DNA from: Mycobacterium sp. 1081908.1
GTDB lineage: Bacteria; Actinomycetota; Actinomycetes; Mycobacteriales; Mycobacteriaceae
DNA length: 64,000 bases
Assembly: GCF_001673535.1 (NCBI RefSeq)
Contig: NZ_LZLY01000119.1
Location: 1 to 64,000 of the forward strand
Direction: 5' to 3'
A program made the translations under genes and the position numbers. Below, piece by piece: positions 22,905-32,651 of the stretch. The notes under the pieces were generated by a model. The model was given only the letters and a program-made list of their open reading frames with translations. It was not told the DNA's origin and ran no database searches. How positions within the stretch are numbered: the stretch's first letter is position 1; each line of letters opens with the position of its first letter.

Positions 22905-23805
22905 CAATGTCGCACCCATCGAAATCCGGGGCCTGACCAAGAACTTCGGCGCGGTGCGCGCGCTGGACGGCCTCGACCTCACGGTGCGTGCGGGAGAGGT
23001 GCACGGCTTCCTCGGGCCGAACGGGGCGGGCAAGTCGACGACCATCCGCATCCTGCTGGGCCTGGTGAAGGCCGACAGCGGAAGCGTCCGGTTGCTGGGC
23101 GGCGACCCGTGGACCGACGCGGTCGAGCTGCACCGCCAAATAGCCTACGTCCCGGGCGATGTGACGCTATGGCCCTCGCTGACCGGCGGCGAGACCATCG
23201 ACCTGCTGGCCCGCATGCGCGGGGGCATCGACGAGGGCCGTCGCGCCGAACTCATCGAACGCTTCGACCTCGACCCGCACAAGAAGGCGCGCACCTACTC
23301 GAAGGGCAACCGGCAGAAGGTCTCCCTGATCTCGGCCTTCTCGTCGCGCGCCCGGCTGCTCCTGCTGGACGAGCCGAGCAGCGGCCTGGACCCGTTGATG
23401 GAGAACGTGTTTCAGCAGTGCGTCGCCGAGGCGCGCGACCGCGGCACGACGGTCCTGCTGTCCAGCCACATCCTGGCCGAGACGGAAGCGCTGTGTGAGA
23501 GGGTGACCATCATCCGCGCCGGCCAGACCATCGAGAGCGGCACCCTGGAGTCCATGCGGCACCTCAGCCGCACCTCGATCAGGGCCGAAATGATCGGCGA
23601 CCCAGGCGATCTCAGGCGGATCAAGGGCGTCGAGGACGTCAGCATCGACGGCAACACGCTGCGCGCCCAGGTCGACAGCGAGAGCCTGGGCGAGCTCATC
23701 CGGGCCCTCGGCGACGCCGGCGTGCGCAGCCTCGTCAGCCAGCCACCGACCCTGGAGGAACTCTTCCTGCGCCACTACGACACCACGGACAAGGTCTCGG
23801 CATGA
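22894..23805 (+). CDS. ABC exporter ATP-binding subunit (Rv1218c-like)
   Basis: 303 residues from ATG 22894, with AAGGAG before it inside the end of the TetR gene. Walker [10 protein letters not shown] (about 43), signature [11 protein letters not shown] (a variant of LSGGQ typical of drug and antibiotic exporters of this class), Walker [15 protein letters not shown]-loop LSSHILAE. It powers the ABC-2 type permease encoded next (4-bp overlap). The Rv1217c-1218c pair is linked to efflux of several antitubercular drugs in M. tuberculosis; the same role is inferred here. Confidence 0.92.
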   Translation: MPADNVAPIEIRGLTKNFGAVRALDGLDLTVRAGEVHGFLGPNGAGKSTTIRILLGLVKADSGSVRLLGGDPWTDAVELHRQIAYVPGDVTLWPSLTGGETIDLLARMRGGIDEGRRAELIERFDLDPHKKARTYSKGNRQKVSLISAFSSRARLLLLDEPSSGLDPLMENVFQQCVAEARDRGTTVLLSSHILAETEALCERVTIIRAGQTIESGTLESMRHLSRTSIRAEMIGDPGDLRRIKGVEDVSIDGNTLRAQVDSESLGELIRALGDAGVRSLVSQPPTLEELFLRHYDTTDKVSA

Positions 23806-25445
23806 GCACCGCGACCCTGGATCGGCCACGCCGCCCGGCGCACCCGGCGCCTGGGGCCGGTTCGAATTTCTCCGGGACGCTCGGAATGCTGCGGCTCTAC
23901 CTGCGCCGCGACCGGGTCTCGCTGCCGCTGTGGGTGCTGCTGCTGTCGGTGCCGCTGGCCAGCGTCTACGTCGGCAGCGTCCTGAAGGTCTACCCCACCG
24001 AGACGGCCCGCGCCGGGTTCGCGGCCTCCATCATGGCCAGCCCGGCCCAGCGCGCGCTCTACGGCCAGATCTACAACCATAGCGTTGGCGCCGTTGGCAT
24101 TTGGAAGGCCGGGATGTTCCACCTCCTGATCGCGGTGGCCGTCATCCTCACCGTGATCCGGCACACCCGCGCCGACGAGGAGACCGGCCGGACCGAACTG
24201 GTGGACTCGACCGCCGTCGGCCGGTACGCCAGCCTGAGCGCGGCCCTGCTGTTGTCGTTCGGGGCCTCGATCGCCACCGGCGCGATCGGCGCGGCGGGGT
24301 TGCTCACCACCGACATCCCGCCGAGCGGGTCGCTCGCCTTCGGCGCGGCGCTGGCCGGCTCGGGCCTCGTCTTCACCGCGGTCGCCGCGGTGGCCGCGCA
24401 GCTGTCGCCGAGCGCCCGCTTCGCCCGCGGCACCGCGTTCGCGGTGTTGGGGACGGCGTTCACGCTGCGCGCCGTCGGCGACGCCGGCGACGGCACGCTG
24501 TCGTGGTTCTCGCCGCTGGGGTGGTCGCTGCAGGTGCGGCCCTACGCGGGCGACCGCTGGTGGGTGCTGCTGCTGCACCTGGCGACGACGGCGGCGCTCA
24601 CCCTGGTGGCCTACCGGCTGCTCGCCGGACGCGACGTGGGCGCCGGGCTGATCGCCGAGCGTCCCGGTCCGGGCCGGGCCGGACCGCGGCTGGGCGGTGT
24701 CGACGGCCTGACGTGGCGGCTCGACCGTGGCGCGCTGGTGCTGTGGACCGTGGGCCTGTTCCTGTACGGCCTGCTGATGGGCAGCGTGGTGCACGGCATC
24801 GGCGACGAGCTCGGCGGTAGCACCATCGCGCGCGACATCGTCGCGCGGATGGGAGGCACCAGCGCGCTGGAGGAGGCGTTCATCGCGGTGGCGTTCGCCA
24901 TGATGGGCATGGTGGCCGCCGCGTTCGCCGTCTCGCTCACCCTGCGCCTGCATCAGGAGGAAACGGGCCAGCGCGCCGAGACCACGCTGTCCGGCGCCGT
25001 CTCCCGAACCCGTTGGCTGGCAAGCCATTTGGTGGCCGCCATGGTCGGTTCCGCGGTCGCGATGTTGGTCAGCGGCGTGGCCGGCGGCCTCGTGTACGGC
25101 ATCGCGGCCGGCGACGTCGGCGGCAAGCTGGCCATCGTCGTCGGCACCGCGGCCGTCCAGCTGCCCGCCGTGTGGGTGCTGGCCGCCGTCACGGTCGCGG
25201 TGTTCGGGCTGGCCCCGCGGTTCACCCCCGTGGCGTGGGGCGTGCTGGTCTCCTTCATCGCGATCTATCTGATCGGCGAGCTGGCCCGGTTCCCGCAGTG
25301 GCTGCTCGACCTGGAACCGTTCGCCCACATTCCGCGGGTCGGCGCCGACTTCACCGCCGCGCCGCTGCTGTGGCTGCTGGCCATCGACGCCGCGCTGATC
25401 GTCTTGGGAGCCATGGCTTTTCGACGCCGTGATCTACGTTGCTAG
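23802..25445 (+). CDS. ABC exporter permease (Rv1217c-like)
   Basis: 547 residues, almost the length of Rv1217c. Roughly twelve hydrophobic segments in two halves, for example [18 protein letters not shown] near residue 45 and [19 protein letters not shown] near 310. This is the polyketide-antibiotic exporter-type permease in which two six-helix units are fused. The start ATG overlaps the ATPase stop (ATGA), implying coupled synthesis. The protein has no own ATPase domain. Confidence 0.9.
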   Translation: MSTATLDRPRRPAHPAPGAGSNFSGTLGMLRLYLRRDRVSLPLWVLLLSVPLASVYVGSVLKVYPTETARAGFAASIMASPAQRALYGQIYNHSVGAVGIWKAGMFHLLIAVAVILTVIRHTRADEETGRTELVDSTAVGRYASLSAALLLSFGASIATGAIGAAGLLTTDIPPSGSLAFGAALAGSGLVFTAVAAVAAQLSPSARFARGTAFAVLGTAFTLRAVGDAGDGTLSWFSPLGWSLQVRPYAGDRWWVLLLHLATTAALTLVAYRLLAGRDVGAGLIAERPGPGRAGPRLGGVDGLTWRLDRGALVLWTVGLFLYGLLMGSVVHGIGDELGGSTIARDIVARMGGTSALEEAFIAVAFAMMGMVAAAFAVSLTLRLHQEETGQRAETTLSGAVSRTRWLASHLVAAMVGSAVAMLVSGVAGGLVYGIAAGDVGGKLAIVVGTAAVQLPAVWVLAAVTVAVFGLAPRFTPVAWGVLVSFIAIYLIGELARFPQWLLDLEPFAHIPRVGADFTAAPLLWLLAIDAALIVLGAMAFRRRDLRC

Positions 25446-25458
25446 GGAGGGCACAACC

Positions 25459-26133
25459 ATGAAAACCGCTGTTCGACTGTCGGCATCGTCGGTCTTCGGA
25501 ACTGCCGCGACCGCGTTGATCCTGTTCTTGCCGGCCGGCACGTTCCATTATTGGCAGGCATGGGTTTTCCTCGCCGTGTTCACGGTGGCGTCACTCGGCC
25601 CCACGATCTATCTGGCCCGGGCCAACCCGGCGGCCCTGCGGCGCCGCATGCACGCCGGCCCACGGGCGGAAACGAGGGCGGCCCAGAAGGTCATCATCAC
25701 CAGCTCGTTCCTGCTTCTGTTCGTGATGATGGCGTTCAGCGCGTTCGATCATCGGATGGGCTGGTCGACAGTGCCGGTGTGGCTGTGCCTGCTCGGTGAC
25801 GTGCTGGTGGCGGCCGGACTGGGCCTCGCCATGCTGGTGATCATCCAAAACAGTTACGCCGCAGCCACGGTCACCGTGGAAACCGGCCAGACGGTCGCCT
25901 CCGGCGGGGTCTACAAGTTCGTCAGGCACCCGATGTATGTCGGGAACGTCATCATGATGGTGGGCATGCCCCTGGCGCTCGGTTCGTACTGGGGACTGCT
26001 CTTCGTCGTCCCGGGGATCGCGGTGCTCGTCTTGCGCATCCTCGACGAGGAGAAGCTGCTCATCCACGACCTGCCGGGGTACCGCGAATACGCGCAGCAA
26101 GTGCCGTATCGCTTGGTGCCCAACGTGTGGTAA
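25459..26133 (+). CDS. Isoprenylcysteine carboxyl methyltransferase-like membrane protein, copy 1 (Rv1216c-like)
   Basis: 224 residues from ATG 25459 with GGGAGG upstream, 13 bp after the permease. About five hydrophobic helices. The C-terminal third has the ICMT/PEMT signature: YKFVRHPMYVGNVIMMVGMP and, later, EEKLLIHDLPGYREYAQQVPYRLVPNVW (RHPMY and the E-E-x-L...Y motif bind SAM). The substrate is unknown; bacteria lack prenylated CAAX proteins, so it may methylate a lipid or small molecule. Operon placement suggests a link to the exported compound or to membrane tolerance. Confidence 0.85.
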   Translation: MKTAVRLSASSVFGTAATALILFLPAGTFHYWQAWVFLAVFTVASLGPTIYLARANPAALRRRMHAGPRAETRAAQKVIITSSFLLLFVMMAFSAFDHRMGWSTVPVWLCLLGDVLVAAGLGLAMLVIIQNSYAAATVTVETGQTVASGGVYKFVRHPMYVGNVIMMVGMPLALGSYWGLLFVVPGIAVLVLRILDEEKLLIHDLPGYREYAQQVPYRLVPNVW

Positions 26134-26152
26134 CGGACCCCGGGGACGCGCC

Positions 26153-26827
26153 ATGAAGACCGGGGCGAGGTTTGCGTTGTCGGGCCTTGTCGGGCTGGCC
26201 GTGCTCGGGTTCCTGTTGTTCTTCCCGGCGGGAACGTTCGGGTATTGGCAGGCATGGGTTTTCATCGCGGTGTTCACCGCGGGCTCGACACTGCCGAGCG
26301 CCTGTCTGGCCCGGACAGACCCGGCGGCCCTGCGGCGGAGGATGCACGGCGGCCCGCTCGTGGAAACGAGAAGGGTGCAGAAGTTCGTCATCATCGGCGC
26401 CTTCGGCACGATCTTCGGGATGATCGCGTTCAGCGCGTACGACCATCGGATGGGCTGGTCTGCGGCGCCGACATGGGTGTGCGTGGCCGGCGACGCCCTG
26501 ATCGCGGTGGGACTCGTCGCCGGCGTGCTGGTGGTCGTCCAGAACCGGTACGCGGCCGCCACTGTGCGCGTCGAGGCGGGTCAGACGGTGGCCAGCCGCG
26601 GGCTCTACGGGATCGTGCGGCACCCGATGTACGCCGCGAACCTGGTGTTGATGGTGGGGATCCCCCTGGCGCTGGGGTCGTACTGGGGGGTGTTGTTCCT
26701 CATCCCCAACGTGCTGGTGCTCAGCCTGCGCATCCTCGACGAGGAGAAGCTGCTCACCCAGGAATTGACGGGCTACCCCGAGTACACCCGGCTGGTGCGC
26801 TATCGGTTGATCCCGCACGTGTGGTAG
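26153..26827 (+). CDS. Isoprenylcysteine carboxyl methyltransferase-like membrane protein, copy 2
   Basis: 224 residues, the same length as copy 1 and starting 19 bp after it. The two share the whole plan and many exact stretches: FPAGTFGYWQAWVFIAVFT against LPAGTFHYWQAWVFLAVFT, FSAYDHRMGWS against FSAFDHRMGWS, and VRHPMYAANLVLMVGIPLAL against VRHPMYVGNVIMMVGMPLAL. It is a tandem duplication that has diverged at the protein level but keeps the SAM-binding motifs RHPMY and LDEEKLLTQEL, so both copies look functional. Confidence 0.85.
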   Translation: MKTGARFALSGLVGLAVLGFLLFFPAGTFGYWQAWVFIAVFTAGSTLPSACLARTDPAALRRRMHGGPLVETRRVQKFVIIGAFGTIFGMIAFSAYDHRMGWSAAPTWVCVAGDALIAVGLVAGVLVVVQNRYAAATVRVEAGQTVASRGLYGIVRHPMYAANLVLMVGIPLALGSYWGVLFLIPNVLVLSLRILDEEKLLTQELTGYPEYTRLVRYRLIPHVW

Positions 26828-26847
26828 CCAGCACGGCCCCCCATCAT

Positions 26848-26907
26848 CGCCGAGCGTGAAGCCACGGCGAAAATTTCGACTTTTTTGCGCCGTAGCTTCG
26901 CTCGGCG
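26848..26907. terminator. Extragenic palindrome between convergent genes
   Basis: Imperfect 20-22 nt arms (26848-26869 and 26888-26907, both reading CGCCGAGCG from outside) around an AT-rich loop with a T6 run. It lies between the ICMT-like gene and glgC, which converge, and would fold on either strand. It probably ends both transcripts. Confidence 0.6.
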
Positions 26908-26932
26908 TTGCCACCTCGCGGGCAAGGGCGCG

Positions 26933-28147
26933 CTAGATCCAGACGCCCTTGCCGACCGCGACCACGCCGCCGGCGCTGATCGCGAAGCGCTCGCGGTCCT
27001 TCTCCAAATCCACCCCGACCATCTCGCCGGGGCCGACGACGACGTTCTTGTCCAGGATCGCGTGCCGCACCACCGCGCCGCGGCCGACGCGGGCGCCCGG
27101 CATGATCACGCTGCCCTCCACGATGGCGCCGTCGTCGACTACGACGTTCGACGACAGCACCGAATTGCGCACGGACGCCGCCGAGATGATGCTGCCGGCG
27201 CCCACCACCGACTCCTGGGCCGAGCCGCCATTGACGAACTTGGCCGGCGCTAGGTTCTCCGACTCGCCACGAATCGGCCAGCGCTTGTTGTACAGGTTGA
27301 ACACCGGGTGCACCGAGACCAGGTCCATGTGCGCGTCGTAGAACGCGTCCAGCGTCCCGACGTCGCGCCAGTAACCGCGGTCGCGGTCGGTGGCACCGGG
27401 CACCTCGTTGTCGGAGAAGTCGTAGACCGCGGCGATCCCGTCGTCCACCAACCGCGGGATGATGTCGCCGCCCATGTCGTGATCGGAGTGGTCGTCGTCG
27501 GCGTCGGCACGGATCGCGTCAATGAGGACCTTGGTGGTGAAGATGTAATTGCCCATGGAGGCGAACGTCGACTCCGGGTCGTTCGGGGTGCCCGGCGGCT
27601 CCAGCGGCTTCTCCACGAAATTGCGGATGCGACCGGACTCGTCGGCGTCGATGCAGCCGAACGCGCTGGCGTCGCCGCGCGGCACCCGGATGCCGGCCAC
27701 CGTCGCGCCCGCCCCGCTGTCGATGTGGAACTGGACCATCTGCTCGGGATCCATCCGATACACGTGGTCGGCGCCGAAAACGACTATGTAGTCGGGGTCT
27801 TCGTCGTAGATCAGGTTGAGGGACTGATAGATCGCGTCGGCGGAGCCGGTGTACCAGCGCGGGCCGAGGCGCTGCTGCGCGGGCACCGGGGTGATGTACT
27901 CGCCGGCCAGGCCGGACAGCCGCCAGTTCTGCGAAATGTGACGGTCGAGTGAATGCGACTTGTATTGCGTGAGAACACAAATTCTCAAGTAGCGGGCGTT
28001 GACCAGGTTGGAGAGCACGAAATCGATCAGCCGGTAGGCGCCGCCGAAGGGAACGGCGGGTTTGGCCCGGTCGGCGGTCAGAGGGTACAGCCGCTTGCCC
28101 TCCCCGCCGGCCAGGACAATCCCCAGCACGTGTGGCGCTTCCCTCAT
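26933..28147 (-). CDS. glgC: Glucose-1-phosphate adenylyltransferase (ADP-glucose pyrophosphorylase)
   Basis: 404 residues, the standard GlgC length. N-terminal nucleotidyltransferase motif [35 protein letters not shown], and the catalytic-site stretch [17 protein letters not shown]-terminal left-handed beta-helix from about residue 290 with [20 protein letters not shown]. It makes ADP-glucose for glycogen and maltose-1-phosphate synthesis. The divergent neighbour glgM uses that ADP-glucose. The -10 TAGTTT (28159-28154) lies 6 bp before the ATG, so the mRNA is leaderless. Confidence 0.95.
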   Translation of the reverse strand: MREAPHVLGIVLAGGEGKRLYPLTADRAKPAVPFGGAYRLIDFVLSNLVNARYLRICVLTQYKSHSLDRHISQNWRLSGLAGEYITPVPAQQRLGPRWYTGSADAIYQSLNLIYDEDPDYIVVFGADHVYRMDPEQMVQFHIDSGAGATVAGIRVPRGDASAFGCIDADESGRIRNFVEKPLEPPGTPNDPESTFASMGNYIFTTKVLIDAIRADADDDHSDHDMGGDIIPRLVDDGIAAVYDFSDNEVPGATDRDRGYWRDVGTLDAFYDAHMDLVSVHPVFNLYNKRWPIRGESENLAPAKFVNGGSAQESVVGAGSIISAASVRNSVLSSNVVVDDGAIVEGSVIMPGARVGRGAVVRHAILDKNVVVGPGEMVGVDLEKDRERFAISAGGVVAVGKGVWI

Positions 28148-28302
28148 GGCTACAAACTATCGGCCCCCGCGAACCGCTGCCAGGGGGAGCGGGCTATTCG
28201 CCGCACGCTGACGGGCTGTCCGTCAATGGTTTTGGCTCCGGACCGCCGCTCGATCCCCGGCCCGAGATGCGGGCGGCCCCGCCGCCGAACTACGGTGCGG
28301 GT
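28148..28302. promoter_or_regulatory. Divergent glgC / glgM promoter region
   Basis: Contains the glgC -10 TAGTTT (28159-28154, minus strand) and the glgM -10 TACGGT (28291-28296, plus strand), each 6 bp before its start codon. Starts are 155 bp apart, so the two promoters could be co-regulated but do not overlap. Confidence 0.65.
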
Positions 28303-29466
28303 ATGCGGGTGGCGATGATGACTCGGGAGTACCCACCGGACGTCTACGGCGGAGCCGGGGTACATGTCACCGAACTCGTCGCCCAGCTGCGCCGGCTGTG
28401 CCCGGTGGACGTGCACTGCATCGGCGCGCCCCGTCCGGATGCCTTCGCGCAGCAGCCCGACCCGCGCATTCACGGCGCCAACCCGGCGCTGGCCACGCTG
28501 TCCGCCGACCTGATGATGGCCAACGCCGCGTCGGCGGCAACAGTCGTGCACTCGCACACCTGGTACACCGGACTGGCCGGGCACCTGACCGCGTTGCTCT
28601 ACGACATTCCCCACGTTCTGACCGCGCATTCGCTCGAGCCGCTGCGGCCGTGGAAGGCCGAACAGCTCGGCGGCGGCTACCGGGTGTCGACGTGGGTGGA
28701 GCGGACCGCGGTGCTGGGCGCCGACGCCGTCATCGCTGTCAGCTCGGCGATGCGCGAAGACATTCTGCGTGTGTACTCCACGCTGGATCCGAACCTGGTG
28801 CACGTCGTCCGCAACGGGGTCGACACCAGCGTCTGGTATCCGGCCGGCCCGGCGGAGAGCGGGTCCGTGCTGGCCGAACTCGGGGTCGACCCGGCCAGGC
28901 CCATAGTGGCGTTCGTGGGGCGGATCACCCGGCAGAAAGGCGTCGCGCACCTGGTCGCGGCCGCGCACCGGTTCAGCCCGGAGGTGCAGCTGGTGCTGTG
29001 CGCCGGCGCTCCCGATACGCCCGAGCTGGCCGAGGAGGTCCGGGCCGCCGTCGCCGAGCTGGCCGCCGTGCGCGACGGGGTGTTCTGGATCCGCGAAATG
29101 CTACCCATCGGGGAGCTGCGCGAAATACTTTCGGCGGCAATGGTTTTCGTGTGCCCGTCGGTGTACGAGCCGTTGGGCATCGTGAACCTCGAGGCGATGG
29201 CCTGCGCGACGGCGGTGGTGGCCTCCAAAGTGGGCGGGATACCCGAGGTGGTCTCGGACCGCGTCACGGGGTCGCTGGTGCCCTTTGACGCCGACGACCC
29301 GGCAGCTTTCCGGGCTGGCCTGGCCGAAGCGGTCAATGAGCTCGTCGCCGACCCCGACAAGGCCAAGCGCTATGGCGAGGCGGGACGACAGCGGTGCGTC
29401 GAGGACTTCTCGTGGGCGCACGTCGCCGAGCAGACGCTGGAGATCTACCGGAAGGTGTGCGCGTAA
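28303..29466 (+). CDS. glgM: Alpha-maltose-1-phosphate synthase (glycosyltransferase family 4)
   Basis: 387 residues from ATG 28303, equal to Rv1212c. GT-B fold: N-terminal MRVAMMTREYPPDVYGGAGV with the glycine-rich acceptor loop, C-terminal ADP-glucose site with FVGRITRQKGVAHLV and CPSVYEPLGIVNLEAMAC (the E-x7-E motif). Formerly called glgA; in mycobacteria it joins ADP-glucose and glucose-1-phosphate to make maltose-1-phosphate, feeding GlgE. The frame opens at 28132 but the -10 TACGGT at 28291-28296 fixes a leaderless start at 28303. Confidence 0.93.
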   Translation: MRVAMMTREYPPDVYGGAGVHVTELVAQLRRLCPVDVHCIGAPRPDAFAQQPDPRIHGANPALATLSADLMMANAASAATVVHSHTWYTGLAGHLTALLYDIPHVLTAHSLEPLRPWKAEQLGGGYRVSTWVERTAVLGADAVIAVSSAMREDILRVYSTLDPNLVHVVRNGVDTSVWYPAGPAESGSVLAELGVDPARPIVAFVGRITRQKGVAHLVAAAHRFSPEVQLVLCAGAPDTPELAEEVRAAVAELAAVRDGVFWIREMLPIGELREILSAAMVFVCPSVYEPLGIVNLEAMACATAVVASKVGGIPEVVSDRVTGSLVPFDADDPAAFRAGLAEAVNELVADPDKAKRYGEAGRQRCVEDFSWAHVAEQTLEIYRKVCA

Positions 29467-29473
29467 AACTGCC

Positions 29474-29641
29474 TTAGCTGGTTACGCCCTTGAGTTCGTC
29501 ACCCAGGGCGGCGGCTTCGTCGGGCGTCAACTCCACGACCAGCCGGCCGCCGCCCTCGAGCGGTACCCGCATAACGATGCCGCGCCCCTCCTTGGTTGCT
29601 TCCAAAGGACCGTCTCCGGTACGGGGCTTCATCGCCGCCAT
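29474..29641 (-). CDS. DUF3117 small protein (Rv1211-like)
   Basis: 55 residues from ATG 29641, preceded by GGAGGGAG. The sequence starts MAAMKPRTGDGPLEATKEG and contains RGIVMRVPLEGGGRLVVELT, matching the actinobacterial DUF3117 family, whose usual length is 55. Very conserved, with predicted beta strands; function unknown. The longer frame to 29746 has no ribosome-binding site and is rejected. Confidence 0.88.
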   Translation of the reverse strand: MAAMKPRTGDGPLEATKEGRGIVMRVPLEGGGRLVVELTPDEAAALGDELKGVTS

Positions 29642-29818
29642 CGAGTGCTCCCTCCAGATTCGAGCTGGCCCGGCTTCGCGGACCTGGTCGGCGCCGAGCA
29701 TGCCCCGCCAGTGGATTTCCAGCCATACCCGACATTGAACTGCCAAATCACCCCTCCATTGTTCCCTATTCGGGTCGGCAGTTACACAAAGACCCGCTTC
29801 TGATGCGGCATCGAGCCC

Positions 29819-30400
29819 TCAAACGGGCGTGGTGGGCACCCAGCAACCGCGGATATGGTCATCGACCATGCCGGTCGCCTGCATCAGCGCATAGGCGGTG
29901 GTCGGCCCCACGAAGCGGAATCCGCGCCGTTTCAGCTCCTTGGCCATCGCCTTCGATTCGTCGGTGGCCGAGGGGATTTCGGAGCCGTCGGCCGGACGGG
30001 GGCGCGGGGACGGCGCGAACGACCACAGCAGCTTGGACAGGTCCTCGGCGGAACCCAGCTCGGCGGCCGCGCGCGCGTTGGCGATGGTCGCGTCGATTTT
30101 GGCCCGATTGCGCACGATGCCCGTGTCGCCCATCAGCCGCTGTACGTCGGCGTCGGTATAGCCGGCGACCGTCTCGATGTCGAACCCGTCGAAGGCGCGC
30201 CGGAAATTCTCCCGTTTACGCAGGATGATCAGCCAGGACAGGCCGCTCTGGAAGGCCTCGAGGCTCATCCGCTCGAACAGCGCCACCCCGTCGTGCAGGG
30301 CGCGGCCCCACTCCCGGTCGTGGTAGTCGCGGTACATCTCGAAGTCCGGTCCGGGCCGGATGGCCGCCCAACCGCACCGAACCAGGCCGTCGTCGCTCAC
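29819..30400 (-). CDS. tagA: DNA-3-methyladenine glycosylase I
   Basis: 193 residues from GTG 30400. Tag-family zinc ligands are visible: C9 in VRCGW, a His in YRDYHDREWG, and His/Cys in DDHIRGCW near the C-terminus. The base-recognition region LFERMSLEAFQSGLSWLIIL is intact. The enzyme excises 3-methyladenine from alkylated DNA (base excision repair). It lies 2 bp after the DivIVA-like gene and is likely co-transcribed with it, as in Rv1209-Rv1210. Confidence 0.93.
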   Translation of the reverse strand: MSDDGLVRCGWAAIRPGPDFEMYRDYHDREWGRALHDGVALFERMSLEAFQSGLSWLIILRKRENFRRAFDGFDIETVAGYTDADVQRLMGDTGIVRNRAKIDATIANARAAAELGSAEDLSKLLWSFAPSPRPRPADGSEIPSATDESKAMAKELKRRGFRFVGPTTAYALMQATGMVDDHIRGCWVPTTPV

Positions 30401-30402
30401 AT

Positions 30403-30747
30403 CTAGTCCTGACGCTGTTCGCCGTCTTCAGGTTCCGCCGCGCCGGGTGGGTCCTCGTCCGGCGGGGCGTGCACCGCCGCCAGCTGGCCGCGCAGCGCCT
30501 CGAGCTCGCGGGCGAGCCGGTCCAGCACCCAGTCCACCTCGCTGGTCTTGTATCCCCGCAACACCTGGGTGAACTTGACCGCGTCGACGTCGGCGCCGGT
30601 CACGCCGTAGGCGGGCAGCACCGTCGCCGTCGTGCCGCGCGGCAGGGGCGGCAACTGTTCGCCGCGACCGAACAGCAGGCTGGCCGCGCCGAACAACACG
30701 ATCGCCACCAGCACCAACACCACCAGGTACAGCAACACCAACGCCAC
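30403..30747 (-). CDS. Single-pass membrane protein with DivIVA-like segment (Rv1209-like)
   Basis: 114 residues from a GTG. One N-terminal transmembrane helix (residues 2-24), then VKFTQVLRGYKTSEVDWVLDRLARELEALR, a DivIVA-like motif (the segment RGYKTSEVDWVLDRL is the DivI1A signature) ending in a short coiled coil and an acidic tail. DivIVA domains localise to curved membranes and the growing pole (Wag31 in mycobacteria); this small protein could interact with that machinery, which is an inference. It lies between gpgS and tagA. Confidence 0.8.
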   Translation of the reverse strand: MALVLLYLVVLVLVAIVLFGAASLLFGRGEQLPPLPRGTTATVLPAYGVTGADVDAVKFTQVLRGYKTSEVDWVLDRLARELEALRGQLAAVHAPPDEDPPGAAEPEDGEQRQD

Positions 30748-30779
30748 GTCGTCGATATTGCCCTATGCGGCCGACAAGG

Positions 30780-31754
30780 CTAGCGCGGCCTGAGCCCGTT
30801 CATCGGCGGCCGGTCCTCCAGCGACACCGGCGAGGTGTGCGCGGTGTAGCCGTAGCCGTCGGGGCCGTCGGCGAAGAACTGGGTCAGCCCGGCCCCGGAG
30901 TCGGGGATCCCGCAGCGCGACAGCAGGGTCGCGATCACCTGTCGGCTCATCGCGCCGAGCTCGGCGAGCGGCCGGTTGCGGTGTTCCCGCACGCCGAGGT
31001 TGACCTGGGCGATCGCGTCCAGGCCCAGCCGGTCGAAGGTGTCCACCAGCAGCCCGATCTCCACGCCGTAGCCCGGCGCGAACGGCAGCGAGGTCAGCAG
31101 TTCCCGGCTGGCCGCGTACTCGCCGCCCAGCGGCTGCAGGATGCAGCTCAGCTCCGGGCGCAGCGCCGCCAGCAGCGGCCGCGCCACCAGCTCGGTCACC
31201 CGTCCGCCGCCGGTGGCCGCCGCGGCACCCGTCTCGCCCACCTTGAGCGGGCGCCGATAGAAGCTCTTGACCAGGTGAATCCCGTCGCCGGTGAGCAGCG
31301 GAGCCACCAGCCACGGCACGAACATCGGGTGCGGGTTGATCAGGTCGGAGTCGACGAAAACCACGATGTCGCCACTGGTTGCCGCGAGCGACCGCCACAG
31401 CGCCTCGCCCTTGCCGGGCCGCACGGGCACCTCGGGCAGCGCCTGTTCGCGGCTGACGACGCGGGCACCGGCGGCGATAGCGCGGATCTCGGTGTCGTCC
31501 GTCGAGCCGGAATCCAGCACGATCAGCTCGTCGACCAGGCCGTCCACCAGCGGCGAGATGCTGTCGATCACCGACTCGACGGTGGCTTCCTCGTTGAGGG
31601 CGGGCAGCACCACCGAGATGGTCCGGCCGGCCTTCGCCTCTTCCAGCTCGCCGACCGTCCGGCCGCGACGGCTCCAGCGGCGGTCGGCCAGCCAGACGTC
31701 CCCGGGCCGGGCGGCGAGCATGCCCTCGCTGGCGAGGTCCACGAGCTCCGTCAT
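30780..31754 (-). CDS. gpgS: Glucosyl-3-phosphoglycerate synthase
   Basis: 324 residues, the length of Rv1208. GT-A fold of family GT81: ISVVLPALNEEATVESVI at about 47, the metal-binding DSD in VVFVDSDLINPHPMF, and the acceptor-site region GYGVEIGLLVDTFDRLG with REHRNRPL. It transfers glucose from UDP-glucose to 3-phosphoglycerate, the first step of methylglucose lipopolysaccharide synthesis. Its ATG overlaps the folP2 stop by 4 bp, so both are translated from one mRNA. Confidence 0.95.
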   Translation of the reverse strand: MTELVDLASEGMLAARPGDVWLADRRWSRRGRTVGELEEAKAGRTISVVLPALNEEATVESVIDSISPLVDGLVDELIVLDSGSTDDTEIRAIAAGARVVSREQALPEVPVRPGKGEALWRSLAATSGDIVVFVDSDLINPHPMFVPWLVAPLLTGDGIHLVKSFYRRPLKVGETGAAAATGGGRVTELVARPLLAALRPELSCILQPLGGEYAASRELLTSLPFAPGYGVEIGLLVDTFDRLGLDAIAQVNLGVREHRNRPLAELGAMSRQVIATLLSRCGIPDSGAGLTQFFADGPDGYGYTAHTSPVSLEDRPPMNGLRPR

Positions 31755-32626
31755 GCCAGGCCCCTTACCGTGCGCGCCGGTGGGCGTATCCCCTGAATCG
31801 AGGACACCATGTCCAGCACCCGCCGGGTGGCCTCGACCTGATGCACCCGGAACATCCGGACGCCGGCCGCCGCCGCCAGCGCGGTGGCCGCCAGCGTGCC
31901 CTCGAGCCGTTCGGTCAGTTCCACACCCAAAGTCTCCCCGACGAAGTCCTTGTTACTCAAAGCCATCAGGACGGGCCATCCGGTGTTAACAAGCTCGCCT
32001 GCGTGTCGCAACAAAAGCAGCCCGTGAAAGGTGTTCTTGCCGAAATCGTGGGCCGGGTCGATCAGCACCCGGTCGCGGGCCACCCCGGCCGCGACCGCCC
32101 GCTCGGCGGCGCCGGTCACCTGGCGAATCACGTCGTCCACGACCCCGCGCGTGGCCGATCCGTAGCTCACCCGGAACGGGCGGGTGCGCGGCAGCGCGCC
32201 GCCGGTGTGCGAGCAGACCAGGCCCGCCCCGAACTCGGCGGCCACCTCGGGCAGCGCCGGGTCGATGCCGCCCCAGGTGTCGTTGATCAGGTCCGCCCCG
32301 GCCGCGCAGGCCACCCTGGCCACGGCGGAGCGCCAGGTGTCGGCGCTGATCAGCTGGTCCGGGTAGGCGCCCCGCAGCCACTCGATGAAGGGCACCAGCC
32401 GGGCGATCTCGGTGTCCTCGTCGACGCTCTCACCCGGGCCCGCCTTGACCCCGCCGACGTCGATGACGTCGGCGCCCTCGGCGACGGCCCGGTGGGCGGC
32501 GTCCCGGGCCGCCTCGTCGCTGAAGGTCGCACCCCGGTCGTAGAACGAGTCCGGGGTTCGGTTGACGATCGCCATGATCAGCGGGCGATCGCCCGCGACC
32601 GGCCGGCCGCAGAGAGTCGACTGCAC
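31751..32626 (-). CDS. folP2: Dihydropteroate synthase paralogue FolP2
   Basis: 291 residues from GTG 32626 (VQSTLCGRPVAGDRPLIMAI). DHPS features: MAIVNRTPDSFYDRGATF (pterin site, although the FolP1 motif is NVTPDSF), DVGGVKAGPG, LINDTWGG, and IDPAHDFGKNTFHGLLLL. In M. tuberculosis FolP2 (Rv1207) has no proven DHPS activity and its conserved place before gpgS suggests another role. The start is uncertain because the frame stays open to 32980; the large hairpin at 32652-32709 sits just upstream of the chosen start. Confidence 0.88.
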   Translation of the reverse strand: MQSTLCGRPVAGDRPLIMAIVNRTPDSFYDRGATFSDEAARDAAHRAVAEGADVIDVGGVKAGPGESVDEDTEIARLVPFIEWLRGAYPDQLISADTWRSAVARVACAAGADLINDTWGGIDPALPEVAAEFGAGLVCSHTGGALPRTRPFRVSYGSATRGVVDDVIRQVTGAAERAVAAGVARDRVLIDPAHDFGKNTFHGLLLLRHAGELVNTGWPVLMALSNKDFVGETLGVELTERLEGTLAATALAAAAGVRMFRVHQVEATRRVLDMVSSIQGIRPPARTVRGLA

Positions 32627-32651
32627 CCGTCCATGGTGCCTGGCCCGGTCC

